From: Promethearchaeota archaeon
Lineage (GTDB): Archaea; Asgardarchaeota; Lokiarchaeia; Sigynarchaeales; MK-D1
Reading direction: 5' to 3'
NCBI GenBank assembly: GCA_016839385.1
Contig: JAEOUK010000549.1
Span: 1-9,260, forward strand
Length of the DNA stretch: 9,260 nucleotides
The notes beneath the pieces were generated by a model. The model saw nothing but the letters and a program-made list of their open reading frames with translations. It ran no database searches and was not told the DNA's origin. Made by a program: the position numbers and the translations under genes. This document shows, piece by piece, positions 1-5,591 of this stretch (the stretch's first letter is position 1; each line of letters begins with the position of its first letter).

Positions 1-630
1 CATATTTGGGGTGATGTTGGTGTTGGGAAGACAACCCTTTGTTATTCTGCAGCACTCTCGAAATTGGTTGAGAGTAAGAAAGTCATTTATATTAATACCA
101 AATCAAAATTTAAAGACGAGCGATTCATGGAGATGCTGAAACATTACCCTGATTTTGATCCATATAATTTCTTATTATATCATCCAACAACGTTCTCCCA
201 ACAGACCGAAATCCTAATGAATTTAGAGTTTTTACTTTTAGAAGAAATACAAAAATTATCCACCATATCTGTAGGTCTGATAATCTTGGATAGTGCTTCG
301 GTTTTACGCCATTTAGAGATGAAATCGGAAGAATTCAATCAGAAAACGTTACGAACACTAAACACCACAATTGCTACATTAGATTATATCAGGAGGACCT
401 ATAACATACCTGTTATTGTCACAAATAGATCCGTGTTACGTGTGAAGGAAAATAATAATATGTCTCAACCTGCCAGTAATGTAGTGATGGAGTATTGGGC
501 AAAATATCGGATCAAACTCGAAAGAACTGAAAAACCAGCAGAAAGGATCATAATTCTCGAAAATCATTTGACTAATCAAAATTTGCCTGTTCGAATCCTC
601 TCTAGATTGGATACCTCAGGTTTTACCTAA
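1..630 (+). CDS. RadB-like RecA-superfamily ATPase (5' partial)
   Basis: Probable RadB-type recombinase paralogue acting in homologous recombination or DNA repair. The frame is open from base 1, so the N terminus lies outside the window; 209 residues are visible and, since RadB proteins are roughly 220-240 aa, only about 20-30 should be missing. Counting from the first codon, residues 4-12 are a Walker A loop (GDVGVGKTT). A hydrophobic Walker B strand ending in Asp is near residue 97 (GLIILDSAS), followed by the stretch RTLNTTIATLDYIRRTYN and the strand IPVIVTN at about 136-142, all in RadA/RadB order. The C-terminal part (YWAKYRIKLER, then RIIILENH) matches the closing strands of RadB, and no N-terminal HhH domain can be judged. 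It converges on the Trm1 gene with a 4-nt overlap. A KaiC-like ATPase is the main alternative; the 'VTN' strand and small size favour RadB. Confidence 0.75.
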   Translation, partial: HIWGDVGVGKTTLCYSAALSKLVESKKVIYINTKSKFKDERFMEMLKHYPDFDPYNFLLYHPTTFSQQTEILMNLEFLLLEEIQKLSTISVGLIILDSASVLRHLEMKSEEFNQKTLRTLNTTIATLDYIRRTYNIPVIVTNRSVLRVKENNNMSQPASNVVMEYWAKYRIKLERTEKPAERIIILENHLTNQNLPVRILSRLDTSGFT

Positions 631-1865
631 TTGTGGTTTTCTTTTAAAATAGCTTTCAGTATTGTAATATCGGCCTCAGTTTTTAATGATTGAGGATCAA
701 AATGGGTTCGAGAGGATGTATATCCTAATTCATTTAACTTATTTTGAATTTTTCGAAGGGATGGATAGGTTAAATTCATGGAATCCGCGATTTTTGGTAT
801 AGAATAGAAATACGGTGGGAATTGATCTTCGTTTTTTGCTAATTCCACAAATTTCTTCATTTTAGCATAGCTTGGAAATGATTGAACCATTGGGTCTTCT
901 AATTGTGTTACTAAATCCTTCATATATTCTGAATTATGAAGATTACCTAACCATAAAAGTCCTGATGTAATCATTTTTTCTCCACAAGTTGGACAAATAT
1001 CTGAACTCATGCGGGATTTCTCATATTCGAATTTTTCAGCAGAACGATAGTGACATTTTTTACAATATATATATGAACCGAATTCCCGAATGTTCGAATT
1101 TACTCCCAATATCCCTTTTCGAACTAAAATAAAGACACGCACAAAATGGTTCGCGCTAATAGATAATACTGGTTGGATGTAGAGTTCATATAAATTAGCA
1201 ATTTTTGCAATAAAATAAATGAATATACGTGTTCCCATTTCTTTAATGAACTCTGTTCGAATTGGAGAGGTAAGATATTTACGGATGCAAGCTTCTTTTT
1301 TAATTCCAAACAAAACAGGAGTATCAGTTGCTGTAGCACATAGTAAACCTCCTCCTTCAGATATGCTAATAGCTTCCATCGCTGCGGGAATGTACTGGCA
1401 CGGAGAACCGAAAGGATCGATGTCAATCACATCTAAATAAGTCTCTGTTTGATTATAGAATTGTGAGAGAAATAACTTTGCATCTTGTGAAGTAATTTGA
1501 TAATTTTCTGAAGGTATTTCATTCAATTCTAGATTGAGTTTTATGGATTCTACGGCAATAGGATTAAGATCATTGATATAAATTCTCTCAATACCTCTAG
1601 CTTGCTTTAATAAACGTATTGAACGAATTCCTGTTGCCGCCATGGAGTCACAAAATGTTATTGGATGACTTTTATGTTCCGTATATGTATTTACAACGCA
1701 GATTGTTAAATCCCTATTAATTATCATTCGGGGATTATAAAAAACCGACATAGATTTACCAATTTTCCTTTCATTTTCGGTTTTAGAATCCATTTCGGGT
1801 AAGTGGAATTCTACTCCCGCTTCAGTAATTTTTTTTAGGATGTATTCATTGTTGTGAAATTTCAA
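627..1865 (-). CDS. trm1: tRNA (guanine(26)-N(2))-dimethyltransferase Trm1
   Basis: SAM-dependent enzyme that dimethylates N2 of G26 in tRNA. Of 412 residues, the N-terminal part carries family motifs: VFYNPRM at 41-47, the SAM-binding DSMAATGIRSIR at 73-84, NDLNPIAVE at 98-106, the catalytic-strand motif DIDPFGSP at 148-155, and ATDTPVLFG at 179-187. Cys268, Cys271, Cys291 and Cys294 form the zinc ribbon typical of archaeal Trm1, and a basic C-terminal domain follows. Length is normal for the family. The start is TTG: an in-frame stop lies 21-24 bp upstream with no ATG or GTG between, while the next Met (residue 25) would cut off the conserved segment ITEAGVEFHLPE. The stop overlaps the RadB-like gene's stop by 4 nt. 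It is divergent from rlmE, another RNA methyltransferase, across 67 bp. Confidence 0.95.
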   Translation of the reverse strand: MKFHNNEYILKKITEAGVEFHLPEMDSKTENERKIGKSMSVFYNPRMIINRDLTICVVNTYTEHKSHPITFCDSMAATGIRSIRLLKQARGIERIYINDLNPIAVESIKLNLELNEIPSENYQITSQDAKLFLSQFYNQTETYLDVIDIDPFGSPCQYIPAAMEAISISEGGGLLCATATDTPVLFGIKKEACIRKYLTSPIRTEFIKEMGTRIFIYFIAKIANLYELYIQPVLSISANHFVRVFILVRKGILGVNSNIREFGSYIYCKKCHYRSAEKFEYEKSRMSSDICPTCGEKMITSGLLWLGNLHNSEYMKDLVTQLEDPMVQSFPSYAKMKKFVELAKNEDQFPPYFYSIPKIADSMNLTYPSLRKIQNKLNELGYTSSRTHFDPQSLKTEADITILKAILKENHN

Positions 1866-1932
1866 CTTACATTTTCTAATGCAGTATCAGAAAAAAGGAT
1901 AAACTATTGACTCACTCATATCATTATTAATT
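1866..1932. promoter_or_regulatory. Divergent promoter region between trm1 and rlmE
   Basis: This 67-bp spacer must carry the 5' signals of both RNA methyltransferase genes. On the + strand an A-rich block followed by an AT-rich stretch (around 1890-1907, AAAAAAGGATAAACTA) could be a BRE/TATA pair about 26-30 bp before the rlmE start. No comparably clear TATA element is visible for trm1, and no strong Shine-Dalgarno sequence precedes either start. The assignment rests on gene layout rather than on a strong motif. Confidence 0.4.
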
Positions 1933-1938
1933 ATGAGT
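1914..1938. repeat. Perfect 7-bp inverted repeat over the rlmE start codon
   Basis: ACTCATA at 1914-1920 is exactly mirrored by TATGAGT at 1932-1938, with an 11-bp AT-rich spacer. The right arm contains the ATG of rlmE. It could be an operator dyad or, if the mRNA leader extends that far, a hairpin hiding the start codon. A 7-bp match in AT-rich DNA could also be chance. Confidence 0.4.
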
Positions 1939-2547
1939 AAACGTTGGCTAGCAGAACACCGTACAGATGAATTTCATAATAAATCCAAAGAGGATGGATA
2001 TCGTGCTCGTTCAGCCTATAAATTACTCCAAATCGACGAAAAATTTCAAATTTTCAGAAACGTAAGGTATGTACTTGATTTAGGAGCATCTCCTGGTTCC
2101 TGGTTACAAGTGTCTGTTAAACAATTAAGCAAAGTAAATCCGAAAATTATGGGGGTGGATCGTAAACGAATTAAAGAAATTGAGGGTGTAACCTATGTTC
2201 ACATGGACGTTTATTCCGAAAAACTGGATGCAGAAGTAAAATCGTTCTTTACAAAAGGAATTGATTTAGTATTGAGTGATCTAGCCCCTAATACATCTGG
2301 GAATAAAACTTTAGATGCTGCTCGCTCAGTAGATTTGGTAAATCGTGCATTTGATTTAGTATATCCGCATTTAAGACCGAAGGGAAAATTTATAGCGAAA
2401 GTTTTTCATTGTCCTGAAGTAAATTCGCTTAAACGAAAATTCGAGAAAGGATTTTCACATGTTCAAACGTTCAAACCTAAAGCAAGCCGAGAGCATAGTA
2501 GAGAAATTTTCATTATCGCAATTGGATTCACTGGGAATAAAAAATAG
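1933..2547 (+). CDS. rlmE: 23S rRNA (uridine-2'-O)-methyltransferase RlmE/FtsJ (RrmJ)
   Basis: SAM-dependent 2'-O-methyltransferase expected to modify the A-loop uridine (U2552, E. coli numbering) of 23S rRNA in the large ribosomal subunit. At 204 aa it has the standard single-domain length. The SAM-binding motif LDLGASPGSW spans 48-57. The catalytic K-D-K-E tetrad is visible as Lys30 (in RSAYKL), Asp116 (SDLAPN), Lys156 (AKVF) and Glu191 (REIFI). The spacings of 86, 40 and 35 residues equal those of the E. coli enzyme (K38, D124, K164, E199). The archaeal form has no TRAM domain here, unlike some euryarchaeal homologues. It starts at ATG within an inverted repeat, is divergent from trm1, and converges on gcvH with a 20-bp gap. 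Confidence 0.96.
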   Translation: MSKRWLAEHRTDEFHNKSKEDGYRARSAYKLLQIDEKFQIFRNVRYVLDLGASPGSWLQVSVKQLSKVNPKIMGVDRKRIKEIEGVTYVHMDVYSEKLDAEVKSFFTKGIDLVLSDLAPNTSGNKTLDAARSVDLVNRAFDLVYPHLRPKGKFIAKVFHCPEVNSLKRKFEKGFSHVQTFKPKASREHSREIFIIAIGFTGNKK

Positions 2548-2567
2548 TTAGAATAAAAAAGTATAAT
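2548..2567 (-). terminator. Possible T-rich terminator after gcvH
   Basis: Read on the minus strand, the gap after the gcvH stop contains a T6 tract (plus-strand A run at 2556-2561), and a second T run lies in the last codons of rlmE. Archaeal RNA polymerase terminates at such oligo-T tracts without needing a hairpin. No stem-loop is seen. In so AT-rich a sequence this is weak evidence. Confidence 0.35.
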
Positions 2568-2984
2568 TTACTTCAATGAAGCTGCGTATGCTGCAGCGTC
2601 CATCAAATTAGCTTTATCTCCATCCAAGTTAGACGGTTTTATTTTGAGTAACCATCCTTCACCATATGGATCAGCATTAATGGTTTCTGGTTCGTCTTCC
2701 AAAGCTTCATTAACAGCAACAACTTCTCCCCCAATTGGGGCAAATATGTCAGCAACTGCTTTTTGGGCTTCTACGGAAATATCTTCTAGAAGATCTCCAG
2801 CTTCTACTGTGACTCCAATCGCATCTGCTAGATCACACGTGATAATTTCACCTAATTGAGATTGAGCATAATCGGTCACTCCAACAATTACAAGATCTCC
2901 CTCAATTTTTGCATATTGGTGTTTATCGGAATAAAATAATCCTTCTATAATATTAATTTCTTTATCATTGACTGTAACTTTCAT
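2568..2984 (-). CDS. gcvH: Glycine cleavage system H protein (lipoyl carrier)
   Basis: Small lipoylated carrier that passes the aminomethyl group of glycine between the P, T and L proteins. The 138-aa length is typical. Family landmarks are LFYSDKHQYA near 16-25 (counterpart of 'YTxxHEW'), VGVTDYAQSQLGEI at 34-47, and the lipoyl hairpin EAQKAVADIFAPIGGEVVAVN from about 72 to 92. Lys75 is the expected lipoylation site. The C-terminal motif NADPYGEGWLLKI at 103-115 is also standard. The hairpin reads EAQKA rather than the common ESVKA, a modest divergence. No gcvP, gcvT, lpd or lipoate-attachment gene is in the window, so GcvH is encoded alone. It is divergent from the MptE-like gene, a pterin-biosynthesis enzyme, across roughly 85 bp. 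The start is ATG, with no strong ribosome-binding site. Confidence 0.93.
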   Translation of the reverse strand: MKVTVNDKEINIIEGLFYSDKHQYAKIEGDLVIVGVTDYAQSQLGEIITCDLADAIGVTVEAGDLLEDISVEAQKAVADIFAPIGGEVVAVNEALEDEPETINADPYGEGWLLKIKPSNLDGDKANLMDAAAYAASLK

Positions 2985-3073
2985 TTTTAATCACTTTATA
3001 AAATTAGATCAATCTTGGTTTATTGCAAGGATTAAAAAAAGTTTTTTTTCTGTAAATACTGTATTTTGTGAAG
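2985..3073. promoter_or_regulatory. Divergent promoter region gcvH / mptE-like, with palindromic TATA element
   Basis: The 89-bp gap holds a palindromic TTTATAAA at 2995-3002. On the plus strand it would place a transcript start near 3025, leaving a leader of about 50 nt before the MptE-like ATG. On the minus strand the predicted start would fall inside gcvH, so it does not obviously serve that gene. An A7 run followed by a T8 tract lies at about 3034-3049. No strong Shine-Dalgarno is seen at either gene. Confidence 0.35.
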
Positions 3074-3976
3074 ATGGATACACGCGAAATTCTCAAAGAT
3101 AATGAATTTTCGAAAATGTATAAAAAAATTATCAGTGATCTAGGATTTTCTGCGCAAGAGGATTTAAATGCACGTAATAAATTGTACGATCTCTTAAAAA
3201 AAAATGATTCTAATTCTCTGAATTTAATGCTAAAATCAATCAAATCCTTAATCTTTAGTTCATCCCATATTTTAATCATAGGAGGAGGTCCTGACACCAA
3301 TTATTTCATGCAATCTGTCCGTAAGGTTGCAGATACTCCCTATTTTAACGAAAATTCTGTTCTATTAGTAGCTATTGATGGAGCTACTGAATTACTTGCT
3401 GAATATGGGCTTATTCCTGATATTATTTTTACAGATTTAGATGGAATTTTGCTCTCAACTGTTGAACAATCTCAATATAAAAGAACCTATTTTGTTATAC
3501 ATGCACATGGAGATAACCAAGCAAAACTATCCGAATTTCGATCTATTATTCAATCAAACAAAGTCATCGGTACCACTCAAACTGTCTCAAAAATTCCTGT
3601 AATTAATACTGGGGGCTTCACAGATGGAGATCGAGCCTTGCACTTCTTGAGTAGTTTTTTAACTTCAAATCATATACTATCCTTGTGTGGATTTGATTTT
3701 GGTTCCGTAGTCGGGGAATACTCAAAACCTCATTTAAATGGAGCAACTCCAGCTTCAATCCAAAAGCAAAAGAAAATGAAATATGGTGCAATTTTAACAC
3801 GAGACTTTTGTTTGAAGACTAAATCTCAAGTTCAATTTCTTGAGTATAAACATCACTTTTTATTAACTCAAGAATTAAAAAAGACAAAAACATGTAAATT
3901 TCTGATTTTAAAAACGGATCAAGACATTATTGATGCATTCGGTTCTAATCAGTTATACCTGAAGAAGAAATTGTAA
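3074..3976 (+). CDS. MptE-like 6-hydroxymethyl-7,8-dihydropterin pyrophosphokinase (DUF115/COG1634 family)
   Basis: Predicted archaeal pterin pyrophosphokinase. It would transfer pyrophosphate from ATP to 6-hydroxymethyl-7,8-dihydropterin, a step towards tetrahydromethanopterin or folate. Numbering from the ATG, a Rossmann-like strand with a glycine loop (ILIIGGGPDT) lies at 66-75. The family signatures are AIDGATELL (100-108), PDIIFTDLDG (115-124), the metal/phosphate motif HAHGDN (143-148) and GFTDGDRA (181-188), matching the DUF115/MptE pattern. At 300 aa it is longer than the roughly 230-aa Methanocaldococcus enzyme; the extra residues lie mainly before the Rossmann core and at the basic C terminus. 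A GTG two codons upstream (3068) is an alternative start. The last 32 bp overlap the end of the convergent RadA-like gene. The neighbouring gcvH also belongs to one-carbon metabolism. Confidence 0.85.
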   Translation: MDTREILKDNEFSKMYKKIISDLGFSAQEDLNARNKLYDLLKKNDSNSLNLMLKSIKSLIFSSSHILIIGGGPDTNYFMQSVRKVADTPYFNENSVLLVAIDGATELLAEYGLIPDIIFTDLDGILLSTVEQSQYKRTYFVIHAHGDNQAKLSEFRSIIQSNKVIGTTQTVSKIPVINTGGFTDGDRALHFLSSFLTSNHILSLCGFDFGSVVGEYSKPHLNGATPASIQKQKKMKYGAILTRDFCLKTKSQVQFLEYKHHFLLTQELKKTKTCKFLILKTDQDIIDAFGSNQLYLKKKL

Positions 3977-4853
3977 AGGAGATTTTTCTGTTTGGATGAG
4001 TATTGGAATTCACTAAATATGCCCATCTTTCATCATTTATTTTGCTCAAATAAATAATTTCATCCACATAATGATTGAGTACATACTCCATAATCGGTCG
4101 TTCTGTAAAAACTGTATCTGTTGCGGTGAACCCGGTTACTTGACTAATAAGAATTGTGACTATATTATGTTTAATGGTGATTTCTTGCAAGTATCCTAAA
4201 ATCCGTTTTAATTTGTCTCGAACTTGAATATTTGAAATATCATCATTTCCTAAATCTAAACGAATATGTTTTGTCAAAGAATCAACGATGATTAATTTTA
4301 TTTCTCTATCCAAGCCTTCTGCGTCAATTTTTCTCAACATAGAATAGATTAGATCTGTACTTGTTGCTTTTAAAACGCGAATACGAGAAAAGATAGTAGA
4401 GTCATTGAGATTATATCCAGTATATGCAATTTCTTGAATTCTTTCAGGTCGAAAAGTGTCTTCTGTATCAATAAATAATGTAGAAACTGGAATTTTGAGA
4501 TTTTTGTATTGATCATATAAGGAAACACATGAGTGGAATCCAATTTGGGTTTTACCTGTTGCATATTCTCCATAGATTAGATAAAGTCGTCCTGGGGTGA
4601 ATCCTTCCCCTATCAAAGAGTTGAATTTCTTACTTAACAGTCTTATTGGTTTATTAAACTGAATTTTAGGTCGAAGGGGAGGAAAAGGAAATTGAATAAG
4701 ATTTTTACGCTTTCGAATACGTTTTACAGCAGCAATTGCTTTTTTCAGACTAGTTTGATTTTGTTTCTTCCATTCCGAAGGATTAAAAATCTCCATTTTT
4801 TCAACCTTACCTTTGTTAAGCAATTCTATTATATAATCCCAACGTGCGCTCAA
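3945..4853 (-). CDS. RadA/Rad51-like RecA-superfamily ATPase, divergent paralogue
   Basis: RecA-fold ATPase resembling archaeal RadA and eukaryotic Rad51 paralogues, probably acting in recombinational repair. Walker A is GEYATGKTQ at 95-103. The RadA/Rad51 hallmark TEDTFRPERI lies at 130-139, Walker B LIIVDSLTKHIR at 187-198, and a sensor strand ILISQVTGF at 234-242. Compared with RadA it lacks a recognisable N-terminal HhH domain and the FxxA oligomerisation motif. Instead there is a strongly basic segment around 37-51. This suggests an accessory paralogue rather than the main recombinase. The full-length start is TTG, with an in-frame stop 18 bp upstream and no ATG between. ATG at 4796 (residue 20, giving 283 aa) is a real alternative because a good TATA element lies 36 bp before it. 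The 3' end overlaps the MptE-like gene by 32 bp. Confidence 0.85.
   Translation of the reverse strand: MSARWDYIIELLNKGKVEKMEIFNPSEWKKQNQTSLKKAIAAVKRIRKRKNLIQFPFPPLRPKIQFNKPIRLLSKKFNSLIGEGFTPGRLYLIYGEYATGKTQIGFHSCVSLYDQYKNLKIPVSTLFIDTEDTFRPERIQEIAYTGYNLNDSTIFSRIRVLKATSTDLIYSMLRKIDAEGLDREIKLIIVDSLTKHIRLDLGNDDISNIQVRDKLKRILGYLQEITIKHNIVTILISQVTGFTATDTVFTERPIMEYVLNHYVDEIIYLSKINDERWAYLVNSNTHPNRKISFTISSSGITD
4828..4837 (-). promoter_or_regulatory. Candidate TATA element for the short form of the RadA-like gene
   Basis: ATTATATAAT is a palindromic TATA-like decamer lying inside the 5' end of the longest RadA-like reading frame. An archaeal transcript start about 26 bp downstream on the minus strand would fall near 4806, 10 nt before the ATG at 4796. 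This supports the internal ATG over the TTG at 4853. It is a sequence match only. Confidence 0.35.
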
Positions 4854-4986
4854 TGAATGGTTAATTAATCATAAAATTAATGTTTGTTCGGTTATGACAG
4901 AAATCTATTTCAAAACCTTTTTTATTTTTGATTAATTGACATGATCGAGTGCTATTTACACGCAATCAATCACCTTTGGGGTCTCT
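4854..4986. promoter_or_regulatory. Divergent intergenic region, RadA-like / TFE-beta-like
   Basis: At 133 bp this is the longest non-coding stretch in the window. It is rich in TTAATTAAT-type words (4861-4868, 4875-4880 and 4931-4937). A TATA-like CTATTTACA at 4952-4960 is centred about 31 bp before the ATG at 4987, which would give a very short leader for the TFE-beta-like gene. No small gene or RNA structure is evident. Confidence 0.35.
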
Positions 4987-5586
4987 ATGGCAAAGAAGAA
5001 AACAGAATGTCCATATTGTGGGAATTCATTTGCAAGCTTACAACGTCACAAGTGTAAACTTGATCCGGATTCCGAATCGAAATCTAATCCGAAACCCAGT
5101 AAGACGAATAGCACTGCGGCTTCTAGTAAATCCACTGCAAAAAAAAAGCGAAATTATTCTGAAATTGATAAAGAAGTTCTTATTTTCATGAAAGAACGCC
5201 AAGAAGTATACAAGGACGTCATTATTGATGAGCTCGGAATTGACGAAAAGCTTTTAGTGAATTCGATTAATCGGTTGAAAACAAAGCAGAAAATAAAAAT
5301 CAAATCTGATTTAGTTGAAGGCATTCGTAAGGACTTAATTCAATATATCGAGGAATATCACTTAAAAGGAAATTGTGCAGAAGCAAAAAGTGGAAATGAA
5401 ATTACTTGGGAAACTATGGGAAACTGTCCTTGCTTTTTATGCCCTAATGTTACGAAATGTAATTTCGGACAAAATGAAACTAATCCAATTCATTGCCAAT
5501 ATCTAGTAAATTGGATTAATTGTAGACTTTCAAACACTTTTTATGACAATCCATTTAAAGGTAATATCGAAGATAAGAAAAAATAA
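4987..5586 (+). CDS. TFE-beta/RPC39-like transcription factor with N-terminal zinc finger
   Basis: Small basic protein of 199 aa with three parts. Residues 8-23 are a C2HC zinc finger (Cys8, Cys11, His21, Cys23). Residues 24-55 are a flexible Ser/Lys/Asn/Pro-rich linker. About 57-122 looks like a winged-helix domain (VYKDVIIDELGIDEKLLVNS, then a basic beta-hairpin). The C terminus holds a cysteine cluster, C149-x2-C152-P-x4-C158-x11-C170-x-Y-x3-W. It closely resembles, from memory, the [4Fe-4S] signature ending RNA polymerase III subunit RPC39/Rpc34 and archaeal TFE-beta (CxxCPxxxxC, then PxxCxYxxxW). TFE-alpha/beta helps open promoter DNA with RNA polymerase. The zinc finger is not part of the Sulfolobus TFE-beta architecture I know. 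Cys130, Cys147 and Cys179 are additional. Function is inferred from the motif; another winged-helix/Fe-S regulator remains possible. Confidence 0.72.
   Translation: MAKKKTECPYCGNSFASLQRHKCKLDPDSESKSNPKPSKTNSTAASSKSTAKKKRNYSEIDKEVLIFMKERQEVYKDVIIDELGIDEKLLVNSINRLKTKQKIKIKSDLVEGIRKDLIQYIEEYHLKGNCAEAKSGNEITWETMGNCPCFLCPNVTKCNFGQNETNPIHCQYLVNWINCRLSNTFYDNPFKGNIEDKKK
5578..5583 (-). terminator. Oligo-T tract just past the NAD-kinase gene
   Basis: On the minus strand, a T6 run begins 8 nt beyond the NAD-kinase stop and lies inside the last lysine codons of the convergent gene. It could serve as a hairpin-independent archaeal terminator. The same bases are simply poly-Lys AAA codons on the other strand, so the match may be incidental. 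Confidence 0.25.
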
Positions 5587-5591
5587 AACCC

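Noticed and set aside
1219..1440. Open frame of 73 codons on the plus strand inside trm1
   Set aside because: Wholly antisense to conserved Trm1 motifs, with no recognisable protein features; a shadow of the real gene.
3031..3050. A7-G-T8 block as a terminator hairpin
   Set aside because: It lies upstream of both neighbouring genes rather than downstream of either, so it cannot be their terminator; probably promoter-region AT bias.
3004..3300. Open frame of 98 codons on the minus strand over the mptE-like 5' end
   Set aside because: It is antisense to the conserved start of the MptE-like gene, its translation resembles no family, and it would fill the gcvH promoter region.
4861..4940. Repeated TTAATTAAT-like words as a repeat array or operator cluster
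   Set aside because: Copies are short, irregularly spaced and expected in very AT-rich intergenic DNA; no regular repeat-spacer pattern.
4949..5191. Open frame of 80 codons overlapping the TFE-beta-like gene
   Set aside because: It lies in another frame of the zinc finger and linker region; its Arg/Asn/Pro-rich translation is the expected by-product of the Lys/Ser/Asn-rich linker.
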